A stretch of DNA of 7,139 nt from positions 1 through 7,139 of the forward strand of contig CANGSN010000152.1 in assembly GCA_947455805.1 (NCBI GenBank), written 5' to 3'. This DNA comes from Planctomycetota bacterium (GTDB lineage Bacteria > Planctomycetota > UBA1135 > UBA2386). Position numbers and translations under genes: made by a program. This document shows, one piece after another, positions 1 to 5,733 of the stretch (positions within the stretch are counted from its first letter, which is position 1; each line of letters opens with the position of its first letter). The notes under the pieces are model-generated. The model saw only the letters and a program-made list of their open reading frames with translations, was not told where the DNA came from and did not search any database.

Positions 1-331
1 GGCACTGAGCACGACGCTGTCGCTGAACTCGCTGGACATCGGCTCGGGTGGTGCCACCACGACCGCGATCAGCAACATCGACTCGGCGATCAACACGATC
101 AGCTCGCTGCGTGGCTCGCTCGGTGCGGTGCAGAACCGCCTCGGCAGCACGATCAACAACCTGGCCGTCCAGGTCGAGAACCTCAGCGCCGCCGAGTCGC
201 GCATCCGCGACGTCGACGTCGCCTACGAGACCGCGCAGCTGACGCGCAACAACATCCTGCAGCAGGCCAGCATCTCGGTCTTGTCGCAGGCCAACGCCCA
301 GCCGCAGTCGGCCCTGTCCCTGCTCGGCTGA
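1..331 (+). CDS. fliC: flagellin, C-terminal 109 residues (5' end outside window)
   Basis: This is the 3' end of a filament subunit gene; the first complete codon starts at base 2 and the TGA stop is 329-331. The visible part is the C-terminal D1 helix and D0 helix that pack into the filament core, including ENLSAAESRIRDVDVAYETA and the usual ending in LLG. It aligns without gaps to the last 109 residues of the third flagellin (2848-3675) with only 8 differences. It is clearly less similar to the second flagellin in the segment just before the conserved core. The N-terminal half, start and promoter lie upstream of the window. A strong hairpin follows 26 bases after the stop, so the transcript probably ends there. 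Flagellin identity is secure; whether it is the major subunit cannot be told. Confidence 0.96.
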   Translation, partial: ALSTTLSLNSLDIGSGGATTTAISNIDSAINTISSLRGSLGAVQNRLGSTINNLAVQVENLSAAESRIRDVDVAYETAQLTRNNILQQASISVLSQANAQPQSALSLLG

Positions 332-356
332 TACCACCAGAACCGGCGGCTTCGAA

Positions 357-396
357 CGAAACGGCGACGCTCCCTCGCGGGGGCGCCGCCGTTTCG
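357..396 (+). terminator. strong hairpin after the first flagellin, probable terminator
   Basis: Bases 357-366 pair perfectly with 387-396. After one A/C mismatch (367/386), 368-374 pair with 379-385 with a single T-G wobble, leaving a TCGC loop. This 40-base stem-loop starts 26 bases after the flagellin stop codon. There is no clear T-run after it, so it may need Rho or act mainly to stabilise the mRNA 3' end. Confidence 0.6.
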
Positions 397-487
397 GCGT
401 TCCTGGCGACCGTTCGCGGACACCGGCAGGCCCGGCGGTGCAGCCCGCGCGACGCATCGCGGCGCGAACGAAGTGCCAGGTGCCGTC

Positions 488-503
488 CCGGTCCCGGGAC
501 CGG
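488..503. repeat. 16-bp perfect palindrome upstream of the second flagellin
   Basis: CCGGTCCCGGGACCGG is fully self-complementary and centred 103 bases before the flagellin start at 599. It could be an operator or part of the leader RNA. In DNA this GC-rich such palindromes can also arise by chance, so the function is inference only. Confidence 0.4.
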
Positions 504-585
504 ACCGCCGCGGAATCCGACAGCGGGACTGCAGCGACGCCCCGAACTGCCGTGAATCCCCACAGCCCGAGCGACACCCGCCGGG

Positions 586-591
586 AAGGGG
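586..591 (+). promoter_or_regulatory. ribosome binding site fixing the second flagellin start
   Basis: AAGGGG lies 7 bases before the ATG at 599. The reading frame stays open upstream to a possible start at 473, but only the 599 start has this site and gives the family-typical MALTVNTN start. Confidence 0.75.
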
Positions 592-598
592 AATCACG

Positions 599-1426
599 AT
601 GGCACTCACGGTCAACACCAACCTCGCGTCGATCCAAGCCCAGCGCAGCCTGTCCCGCGTCACCGAGCAGCTCGGCACGAGCTTCCGCCGGCTCAGCACC
701 GGGCTGCGCATCGCCAGCGCCGCCGACGACGCCGCCGGCCTCGCGATCAGCGAACGCCTGCGTGCGCAGGTCCGCTCGATGGACCAGGCCCGCCGCAACG
801 CCAACGACGGCATCTCGATGGTGCAGACCGCCGAGGGTGCCTTGAACGAGAGCGGCGACCTGCTGATCCGCCTGCGCGAACTGGCGGTGCAGGCCAGCAA
901 CGGCACCGTCTCCGCCGCCGACCGCGACACGCTGCAGCAGGAGTTCGCCGACCTCGTCGACGAAGTGGACCGCATCGCGCAGAGCACCGAGTTCAACGAC
1001 ATCAAGCTGCTCGACGGCAGCCAGGCGTCGGTGTCGTTCCACGTCGGCATCGGCACCACCGCCGGGATCGACACGCTCGACGTGGCGCTCGACAGCGCTC
1101 GCGCCGCCGACCTCGGCATCGACGCGCTCGACATCGGCAGCAGCGGCGACCCGTCGGCCGCGATCGACGCGATCGACAGCGCGATCGACGGCGTCTCCGG
1201 CCTGCGCGGCCGCCTCGGCGCGATGCAGAACCGCCTCGGCAGCACGATCAACAACCTGGCGGTGCAGACCGAGAACCTCAGCGCCGCCGAGTCGCGCATC
1301 CGCGACGTCGACGTCGCCTACGAGACGGCACAGCTGACCAAGCTGCAGATCATGCAGCAGGCGGCGATCAGCGTGCTCGGGCAGACGAACGCGCTGCCGC
1401 AGGCGGCCCTGCGCCTGCTCGGGTGA
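599..1426 (+). CDS. fliC: flagellin, complete, diverged type
   Basis: This encodes a 275-residue filament subunit exported through the flagellar type III system. The N-terminal D0/D1 domain runs from MALTVNTN through LSTGLRIASAADDAAGLAIS (residues 32-51) to about residue 140. The C-terminal D1/D0 domain includes ENLSAAESRIRDVDVAYETA (225-244) and ends in LRLLG. Only a short link joins them, so the large variable D2/D3 domains of enteric flagellins are missing. The protein aligns end to end without gaps to the third flagellin. Its central segment (about 160-200) is Asp/Ala-rich where the other is Ser/Thr-rich. The segment RLRELAVQASNGT (91-103) matches the D1 region that TLR5 recognises in other flagellins. 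Thirty-eight of the first 40 codons end in G/C. No sigma28 or sigma54 promoter could be recognised upstream. Flagellin identity is secure; the specific role in the filament is unknown. Confidence 0.97.
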   Translation: MALTVNTNLASIQAQRSLSRVTEQLGTSFRRLSTGLRIASAADDAAGLAISERLRAQVRSMDQARRNANDGISMVQTAEGALNESGDLLIRLRELAVQASNGTVSAADRDTLQQEFADLVDEVDRIAQSTEFNDIKLLDGSQASVSFHVGIGTTAGIDTLDVALDSARAADLGIDALDIGSSGDPSAAIDAIDSAIDGVSGLRGRLGAMQNRLGSTINNLAVQTENLSAAESRIRDVDVAYETAQLTKLQIMQQAAISVLGQTNALPQAALRLLG

Positions 1427-1464
1427 GCGAGCTGGGCGAATTTCGTTCTTCTTGCAAGCGGGCC

Positions 1465-1493
1465 TTGACAGGTGGTGAGATCAGTGTTGTTTT
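1465..1493 (+). promoter_or_regulatory. candidate sigma70-type promoter for the two small genes
   Basis: A perfect TTGACA (-35) sits at 1465-1470. After 17 bases comes a weak, T-rich -10 candidate, TGTTTT (1488-1493, 3 of 6 consensus bases). This is a locally AT-richer stretch in GC-rich DNA, between the second flagellin stop and the first small gene. Transcription would begin near 1500, at the start of the tandem repeat. The -35 is convincing and the -10 is weak. Confidence 0.4.
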
Positions 1494-1497
1494 GTAG

Positions 1498-1536
1498 CCG
1501 ACGGCCGCCTCTCCGACGGCCGCCTCTCCGACGGCC
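1498..1536 (+). repeat. tandem 15-bp repeat, 2.6 copies
   Basis: The unit CCGACGGCCGCCTCT occurs at 1498-1512 and 1513-1527, followed by a 9-base partial copy at 1528-1536; all copies are identical. It lies just upstream of the first small gene. In that gene's frame the repeat is open from a TAG at 1495 but contains no start codon, so it is probably untranslated leader. Copy number could vary by slippage. Confidence 0.9.
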
Positions 1537-1556
1537 AAAGGGATGGACTCGGAGCG

Positions 1557-1563
1557 AAAAGGG
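1557..1563 (+). promoter_or_regulatory. ribosome binding site choosing the 1570 start
   Basis: AAAAGGG lies 6 bases before the ATG at 1570. The alternative in-frame ATG at 1543 has its AGGG directly adjacent with no spacing. The 1570 start also places a hydrophobic signal sequence at the N terminus, so it is preferred. Confidence 0.65.
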
Positions 1564-1569
1564 TTGAAC

Positions 1570-1962
1570 ATGATTGCGATTGCCAAAGGCGCTGCGCTTC
1601 TCCTTCTTGCGTTCGCACTGACTGAAGACTGCCTGGTTGGGGGTGGTAATCCGACTGAAGGAACCTCCGTGCTGGCTCCAACCATTGAAAACGTAGGAAC
1701 CACTACGGGCACCAATGGAACGGGTTGCGATGGATGCGTCGTGAACGTGATGGTGAAGATCACCTGGTGGAGTTTCGGAGTCGGCAAGTACACGGTAAAC
1801 GGCGTGACGTCGTCTATTGATCCGGTGCAACCAGGCATGACGACACCCATAGAGACCAAGCTCGACTTGTCGTGCAACTCGACGAAATCAGTGACAGCCT
1901 TCGTCCCTGACGTGGCCAACACGGAAAGTTCGATCGAGTGGACCTGCAGCACCTGCCGCTAG
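1570..1962 (+). CDS. small secreted six-cysteine protein, unknown function
   Basis: I do not recognise this 130-residue protein. The N terminus MIAIAKGAALLLLAFALTED reads as a short Sec signal peptide, with a plausible signal peptidase I site after AFA (residues 14-16). The export means the cysteines would sit in an oxidising compartment. There are six: C21, C53, C56, C102, C126 and C129, including two CxxC pairs (CDGC and CSTC, the latter at the very C terminus). Three disulfides are possible. C21 is not preceded by a lipobox. The rest is rich in Thr, Gly and Val, with alternating patterns that suggest beta strands. The lipoprotein gene follows after 15 bases, so the two are probably co-transcribed. 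Codon use is unlike the flagellins: 19 of the first 40 codons end in G/C. This suggests recent acquisition. The gene itself is likely real; function unknown. Confidence 0.72.
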   Translation: MIAIAKGAALLLLAFALTEDCLVGGGNPTEGTSVLAPTIENVGTTTGTNGTGCDGCVVNVMVKITWWSFGVGKYTVNGVTSSIDPVQPGMTTPIETKLDLSCNSTKSVTAFVPDVANTESSIEWTCSTCR

Positions 1963-1977
1963 GCAAGAGATAACATC

Positions 1978-2580
1978 ATGAAGCGATCATGGGCCTTTGC
2001 AGGATCTGCGCTCGCCCTGTTGGCCTTGGCTTGCGCGAGCTACCAATGGGCGTCGACCGGCACTGACGCCGGTCCCGCCGCTACCGTAGGCGAAGCAGCA
2101 CCAGTAAGTCGCGCCGCTCAGCCAACACCTTCTACGAGCCCGAGTCAGGCTCGAGCGCGGCAGACTGCGGTTGCCCAAGAAGAAGATGCAGTTCTCCGAC
2201 TTACCGGCGCACCCTCGACTCATCCTTCGATCGGTGAGGTCTCGGCGTCTTCGCCGCGCATCGCAGATGCGTTTGTCGCGAAGGTCCATGATCGCCTCTC
2301 CGAACGAACAAAGACGGCGGAGAGCAACGTCGCCAATGGCGGACAACTGACAGCCAGCCAGAAAGACGGGCTCGCAGTGGACAAGGCGGTCCTCAAGCTG
2401 ATCGAGGCACAGCGCTACTGGTATCTCGGACCAGCCGAGCAGACGCCGGCGTACCTTCATCTCAACACACGCTCGACGCGGTTCTGGTCGACTTCTACGA
2501 AGGACGGGCGCGTGATGGTGCTGGAGATGACGTCCTACGAGTTCCCAGAGGTGTTCGAGAACGACCCCAGGACTTGGTGA
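1978..2580 (+). CDS. putative lipoprotein, unknown function
   Basis: This encodes 200 residues of no family I can name. The N terminus (MKR followed by a hydrophobic stretch ending LALLALAC) is a lipoprotein signal peptide. C19 is the only cysteine in the protein, which supports its lipidation. Ala at +2 would by the usual rule send it to the outer membrane. Residues 26-66 form a Pro/Ser/Thr/Ala-rich linker. A folded part follows from about 93 to 200, with a likely helical stretch around 95-145, the aromatic motif RYWYLG (146-151) and a C-terminal strand-like segment ending in FENDPRTW. AAGAGA lies 7 bases before the ATG. It follows the six-cysteine gene by 15 bases, which suggests a two-gene operon. 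Twenty-six of its first 40 codons end in G/C, lower than the flagellins. It could be an envelope anchor, partner or immunity-type protein for the upstream product, but nothing in the sequence proves this. Confidence 0.75.
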   Translation: MKRSWAFAGSALALLALACASYQWASTGTDAGPAATVGEAAPVSRAAQPTPSTSPSQARARQTAVAQEEDAVLRLTGAPSTHPSIGEVSASSPRIADAFVAKVHDRLSERTKTAESNVANGGQLTASQKDGLAVDKAVLKLIEAQRYWYLGPAEQTPAYLHLNTRSTRFWSTSTKDGRVMVLEMTSYEFPEVFENDPRTW

Positions 2581-2596
2581 ACCGCGGGCGTGGCGA

Positions 2597-2619
2597 GCAC
2601 CGGACCTGCACTCCGGTGC
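2597..2619 (+). terminator. hairpin after the lipoprotein gene, possible terminator
   Basis: GCACCGGA (2597-2604) pairs perfectly with TCCGGTGC (2612-2619) around a 7-base loop, starting 16 bases after the lipoprotein stop. No T-run follows, so this is termination by position and stem strength only. Confidence 0.4.
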
Positions 2620-2657
2620 CTCCGCGCGCTTCATCGCGGTTGGCGGAGGACAGGAAC

Positions 2658-2682
2658 GGGTGGGAAGCACGTCTTTCCACCC
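2658..2682 (+). terminator. second hairpin downstream of the lipoprotein gene
   Basis: Bases 2658-2666 pair with 2674-2682 (nine pairs, one G-T wobble) around a 7-base loop. Together with the hairpin at 2597-2619 it could form a tandem terminator separating the two-gene unit from the third flagellin. It could also be part of that flagellin's leader if transcription begins upstream. Confidence 0.3.
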
Positions 2683-2793
2683 TCCGTGCACCGCCGATGC
2701 CACGGCCGGATCGTCGCAGAACCCCACAGACGATCGAAAATCCGACGCGTTCCCCTCAGTCCGATGGCCCTGGTGTGCCGATCCTCACCACGG

Positions 2794-2812
2794 CGGACGT
2801 CCTGGACGTCCG
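2794..2812. repeat. 19-bp inverted repeat close to the third flagellin start
   Basis: CGGACGTCC and GGACGTCCG are perfect inverted copies separated by one T. The element ends 35 bases before the ATG at 2848. The one-base spacer makes it look more like a dimeric DNA-binding site than an RNA hairpin, though a stem with a slightly larger loop is also possible in the leader. Confidence 0.5.
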
Positions 2813-2847
2813 TCCCACACGACTAGACACGCAACGGGGAAAGTGAA

Positions 2848-3675
2848 ATGGGTCTTAGGGTCAACACCAACTCTGCGTCGATCAACGCGCAGCGCAACCT
2901 TTCGTCGGTCACCGAGAAGCTGGGCGGCAACTTCCGCCGGCTCTCGACCGGTCTTCGCATCTCGAGCGCGTCGGACGACGCCGCCGGCCTCGCCATCAGT
3001 GAACGCCTGCGCTCGCAGGTCCGTTCGCTCGACCAGGCCAAGCGCAACGCCAACGACGGCATCTCCCTCGTGCAGACCGCCGAGGGCGCGCTCAACGAAG
3101 TCAGCTCGATCCTGACCCGCCTGCGCGAGCTGGCGATCCAGTCGAGCAACGGCTCGGTCAGCAACCAGGACAAGGAGACGCTGGACGAGGAGTTCCAGAG
3201 CCTGGTCAACGAGGTCAACCGCATCGGTCGTTCGACCGAGTTCTCCGGCATCAAGCTGCTGGACGGCTCCTCGAGCACGCTCAGCTTCCAGGTCGGCTTC
3301 GGCACCACCAGCGGCATCGACACCCTGTCGGTCAGCCTGTCGGCGGCACTGAGCACGTCGCTGTCGCTGAACTCGCTCGACATCGGTTCGGGCGGCGCGA
3401 CGACCACGGCCATCAGCAACATCGACTCGGCGATCAACACGATCAGCGGGTTGCGTGGTTCGCTGGGCGCGGTGCAGAACCGCCTCGGCAGCACCATCAA
3501 CAACCTGGCGATCACCGTCGAGAACCTCAGCGCCGCCGAATCGCGCATCCGCGACGTCGACGTCGCCTTCGAAACGGCCCAGCTGACGCGAAACTCGATC
3601 CTCCAACAGGCCAGCATCTCCGTGCTGTCGCAGGCGAACGCCCTGCCGCAGTCGGCCCTGCGCCTGCTCGGCTGA
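2848..3675 (+). CDS. fliC: flagellin, complete, same type as the first
   Basis: This encodes a 275-residue filament subunit. It has the N-terminal D0/D1 domain (MGLRVNTNSASINAQRNL, then RLSTGLRISSASDDAAGLAI) and the matching C-terminal D1/D0 domain ending in LRLLG, with no D2/D3 insert. The start is set by GGGGA at 2836-2840, 7 bases before the ATG, and by the conserved N terminus. The central segment, about residues 140-195, is strikingly Ser/Thr-rich. It would be surface-exposed and could carry O-linked glycans, but no glycosylation gene is in the window. Its last 109 residues match the first, partial flagellin at 101 positions. It lies 86 bases before flaG, with a strong hairpin between, so it may be made at a higher level than the accessory genes after it. 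Confidence 0.97.
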   Translation: MGLRVNTNSASINAQRNLSSVTEKLGGNFRRLSTGLRISSASDDAAGLAISERLRSQVRSLDQAKRNANDGISLVQTAEGALNEVSSILTRLRELAIQSSNGSVSNQDKETLDEEFQSLVNEVNRIGRSTEFSGIKLLDGSSSTLSFQVGFGTTSGIDTLSVSLSAALSTSLSLNSLDIGSGGATTTAISNIDSAINTISGLRGSLGAVQNRLGSTINNLAITVENLSAAESRIRDVDVAFETAQLTRNSILQQASISVLSQANALPQSALRLLG

Positions 3676-3713
3676 TCGCGCGCCTGGTTGGGCATCCGAA
3701 CGTGTGGAAGGTG

Positions 3714-3737
3714 CCGGCGCCGCCTCGGCGGTGCCGG
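3714..3737 (+). terminator. strong hairpin between the third flagellin and flaG
   Basis: Bases 3714-3724 can pair with 3727-3737 (11 complementary positions with one G-T wobble). The real loop would be larger than the two central bases. There is no T-run. It sits 38 bases after the flagellin stop and 24 before the flaG ATG. Partial termination or protection of the flagellin mRNA 3' end is a reasonable inference. Confidence 0.4.
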
Positions 3738-3761
3738 AACCACGGACGACAGGAGCCTGCC

Positions 3762-4166
3762 ATGGATTTCGATCGCACCTCACTCGACGACCGCACGCTC
3801 GCCCTGCGCGCGCGCACGGCAAAGATGCAGGAGAGCCTCGAGCGGCCGCTCGACGACCCGGCTCCACCGTTGCGACCCGAACACGGGGGCGCGACCGCGG
3901 CCGAGCGGCCAGCCAACGAGACGAAGAAGGACGACTACACCAAGGAGCGGAGCCGGACCGCGATGTCGGCGCTGGCCGAGTTCTTCCGCCTGCCCGGCGA
4001 CAGCGAGCTGGACATCGAGGTCGACACGGAACAGGACAAGGTGACGTTCCTGATCCGCGACCGCCGCACCGGCGAGGTGTTGCGCCAGGTGCCCGACAAC
4101 GAGGTGAAGACGCTGATGGACCGCCTGCGCGAGTTCAACGGCGTGCTGGTCGACCGATCGTTCTGA
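3762..4166 (+). CDS. flaG: FlaG family flagellar protein
   Basis: This encodes a 134-residue FlaG-family protein. The conserved part is the C-terminal half: a strand-rich segment ELDIEVDTEQDKVTFLIRD from about residue 82, then RRTGEVLRQVPDNEV (101-115), and an amphipathic helix ending in GVLVDRSF. This matches the family pattern of a TGEVIRQIP-like core followed by a G-x-LVD ending. The N-terminal 75 residues are charged, Pro-rich and probably disordered, longer than in minimal FlaG proteins. AGGAG (3751-3755) lies 6 bases before the ATG, which fixes this start over one 60 bases upstream. In other bacteria flaG lies between flagellin and fliD genes and its loss alters filament length. The biochemical role is not well defined. 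It probably heads a flaG-fliD-fliS unit here. Confidence 0.9.
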   Translation: MDFDRTSLDDRTLALRARTAKMQESLERPLDDPAPPLRPEHGGATAAERPANETKKDDYTKERSRTAMSALAEFFRLPGDSELDIEVDTEQDKVTFLIRDRRTGEVLRQVPDNEVKTLMDRLREFNGVLVDRSF

Positions 4167-4281
4167 CCCTCGTGGCGAAGGGCCGGCGGCACCGGAACGC
4201 CCGGCGCCATGGCCGGGATTGACGAACGCCCGTCAAGTGCCACCGCAGGTCTTCCGATACTCCAGGAGCGGAGATCTCCGC

Positions 4282-4287
4282 AGGAAG
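4282..4287 (+). promoter_or_regulatory. ribosome binding site fixing the fliD start
   Basis: AGGAAG lies 3 bases before the ATG at 4291 (5 counting from the AGGA core). The frame is open upstream to a TTG at 4219, but the 24 extra residues are not FliD-like and no such site precedes that TTG. Confidence 0.65.
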
Positions 4288-4290
4288 ACC

Positions 4291-5694
4291 ATGTCGAGCG
4301 CAGGAATCAGCTTCGGTGGCCTGGCGTCGGGACTCGACACCAGGGCGATCATCTCGGCCCTGGTGTCGATCGAGCGCCGGCCGATCTCCGCCCTGGAGAC
4401 GAAGAAGTCGTCGCTCGGCAAGCAGAAGTCGCTCTACGGCGACCTGCGCTCTCTGCTCGACAAGCTCGAGCCGGCGGCCAAGGCGCTGAAGACGACCAAC
4501 GACTTCCTGAAGATGAAGGCGGTCTCCAGCGACGAGAACGTCGTCACCGTCGAAGCCTCGAACACTGCCGAGCCCGGCACCTACTCGTTGCGCGTGGTGG
4601 AGCTGGCGCAGGCGCAGGTCAACGCCACCACTGGCAGCGCGAGCCCGACCGAGAGCCTCGGCGGCCCCGCGTCGTTCTTCATCAACAGCGGCGGCAACCA
4701 GAACCTGATCACGGTCGCGAACCCGACCCTGAACTCGATTGCCGACGCGATCAACCAGGCAGACGACGACAACGACACCGGCGTGCGCGCCGAGGTCGTC
4801 GACACCGGCAACCCCGCGAACGGCGGCGCCAACCGCTATCAGCTGGTCGTGCGCTCGACCACGCCGGGTGTCGAGAACGGCTTCACGATCGTCAACGACG
4901 ACGGCAGCGCGGCCTTCCAGGCGGTTGTCACCCAGCTCGCCGGCAACAGGCTTTCGGACGCCCAGGACGCGGAGCTGCTGATCAACGGCACGCCGGGCGG
5001 CGGCGGCGGCATCACCGTGTATCGCCCCACCAACCAGGTCAGCGACCTGTGGCCCGGCATCACGCTGGACCTGAAGTCGGTGCCGTCGCCGAACAAGGAC
5101 ATCACGATCACGGTGTCGACCGACGCCGAGGCGACCAGCAAGAAGGTGCAGGAGTTCGTCGACGCGTACAACAAGGTCGTCGATTTCTTCACCGAGCAGA
5201 ACGCGCTGAACGCCGAGGGCAAGGCCAAGGGGCCGCTGTTCGGCGACTCGACGCTGCGTTCGATGCGTTCGTCGCTGCGCGGCATCGTCGGTGCGTCCGT
5301 CGGCGACACCGGAAACAGCGCGTACCAACTGCTGACGCAGGCCGGCATCACGTCCGACACCGCCGGCAAGCTGACGTTCAACAGCACCAAGTTCGCCGAG
5401 AGTCTCGCCGACGACGAGGAGGCGGTCACCCGCCTGTTCGCCGGCGGCACCAACGGCATCGCGAACAAGCTGATCGGCCAGATCGACTCGTACACCGACT
5501 CGGTCGAAGGCCTGATCAAGACGCGCAGCGAAGCGTTCGACCGCCAGGTCAAGGACACGCAGACGCGCATCGACCAGGCCGAACGTCGTGTCACCCTCTA
5601 CCAGCAGCAGCTCGAGACGCGATACGCGAACCTCGAGAGCCTGCTGACGCGACTGCAGGGCCAGGGCACGTCGCTCAACAGCCTGAACCGCTGA
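4291..5694 (+). CDS. fliD: flagellar filament cap protein FliD (HAP2)
   Basis: This encodes the 467-residue cap protein that sits at the filament tip and guides folding and insertion of exported flagellin. Length is normal for the family. The N-terminal domain opens with GGLASGLDTRAIISALVSIE (residues 9-28), the hallmark FliD start, followed by a helical coiled-coil region to about residue 70. A strand-rich middle carries several Gly-rich turns (around 190-245). The C-terminal domain, from about 250, includes repeated helices and ends in a long coiled coil (about 415-460) with the sequence IDQAERRVTLYQQQLETRYA before the end. Codon use matches the flagellins. It lies 124 bases after flaG and 39 before fliS, consistent with co-transcription. 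No cysteines or frame breaks are seen. Confidence 0.96.
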   Translation: MSSAGISFGGLASGLDTRAIISALVSIERRPISALETKKSSLGKQKSLYGDLRSLLDKLEPAAKALKTTNDFLKMKAVSSDENVVTVEASNTAEPGTYSLRVVELAQAQVNATTGSASPTESLGGPASFFINSGGNQNLITVANPTLNSIADAINQADDDNDTGVRAEVVDTGNPANGGANRYQLVVRSTTPGVENGFTIVNDDGSAAFQAVVTQLAGNRLSDAQDAELLINGTPGGGGGITVYRPTNQVSDLWPGITLDLKSVPSPNKDITITVSTDAEATSKKVQEFVDAYNKVVDFFTEQNALNAEGKAKGPLFGDSTLRSMRSSLRGIVGASVGDTGNSAYQLLTQAGITSDTAGKLTFNSTKFAESLADDEEAVTRLFAGGTNGIANKLIGQIDSYTDSVEGLIKTRSEAFDRQVKDTQTRIDQAERRVTLYQQQLETRYANLESLLTRLQGQGTSLNSLNR

Positions 5695-5733
5695 ACCACC
5701 CACCTACCACCCACCGTCACAGGAGCCCCGAAC

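Noticed and set aside
473..598. Upstream extension of the second flagellin to an ATG at 473
   Set aside because: The extra 42 residues are Pro/Arg-rich and unlike any flagellin N terminus; the 599 start has a good ribosome binding site and the conserved MALTVNTN beginning.
2769..2782. Possible sigma54 -24/-12 element upstream of the third flagellin
   Set aside because: GG and GC are separated by 9 rather than the required 10 bases and flanking consensus is weak.
2756..2784. Possible sigma28 promoter before the third flagellin, with GCCGAT at 2777-2782
   Set aside because: The -10 core matches, but the only -35-like bases (around 2755-2762) match poorly and at about 14 rather than 11 bases spacing.
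332..2847. The spacers before the second and third flagellins are both exactly 267 bases
   Set aside because: Their sequences show no similarity to each other, so equal length looks like coincidence.
3726..4198. Near-repeat CGGCGG(TG/CA)CCGGAAC before flaG (3726-3740) and before fliD (4184-4198)
   Set aside because: Thirteen of 15 bases match, but distances to the start codons differ greatly (22 and 93 bases) and GC-rich spacers readily give such matches.
4200..4217. Six-pair hairpin CCCGGC/GCCGGG between flaG and fliD
   Set aside because: Short stem, no T-run, and it lies inside what is likely a single transcript; not enough to call a terminator.
4219..4290. TTG start 24 codons upstream of fliD
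   Set aside because: The added residues do not look like FliD, and the ATG at 4291 has its own ribosome binding site.
4135..5703. Long minus-strand open frame opposite fliD
   Set aside because: A shadow of extreme third-position GC in fliD; its composition is Arg/Val/Gly-rich and the plus-strand gene is certain.
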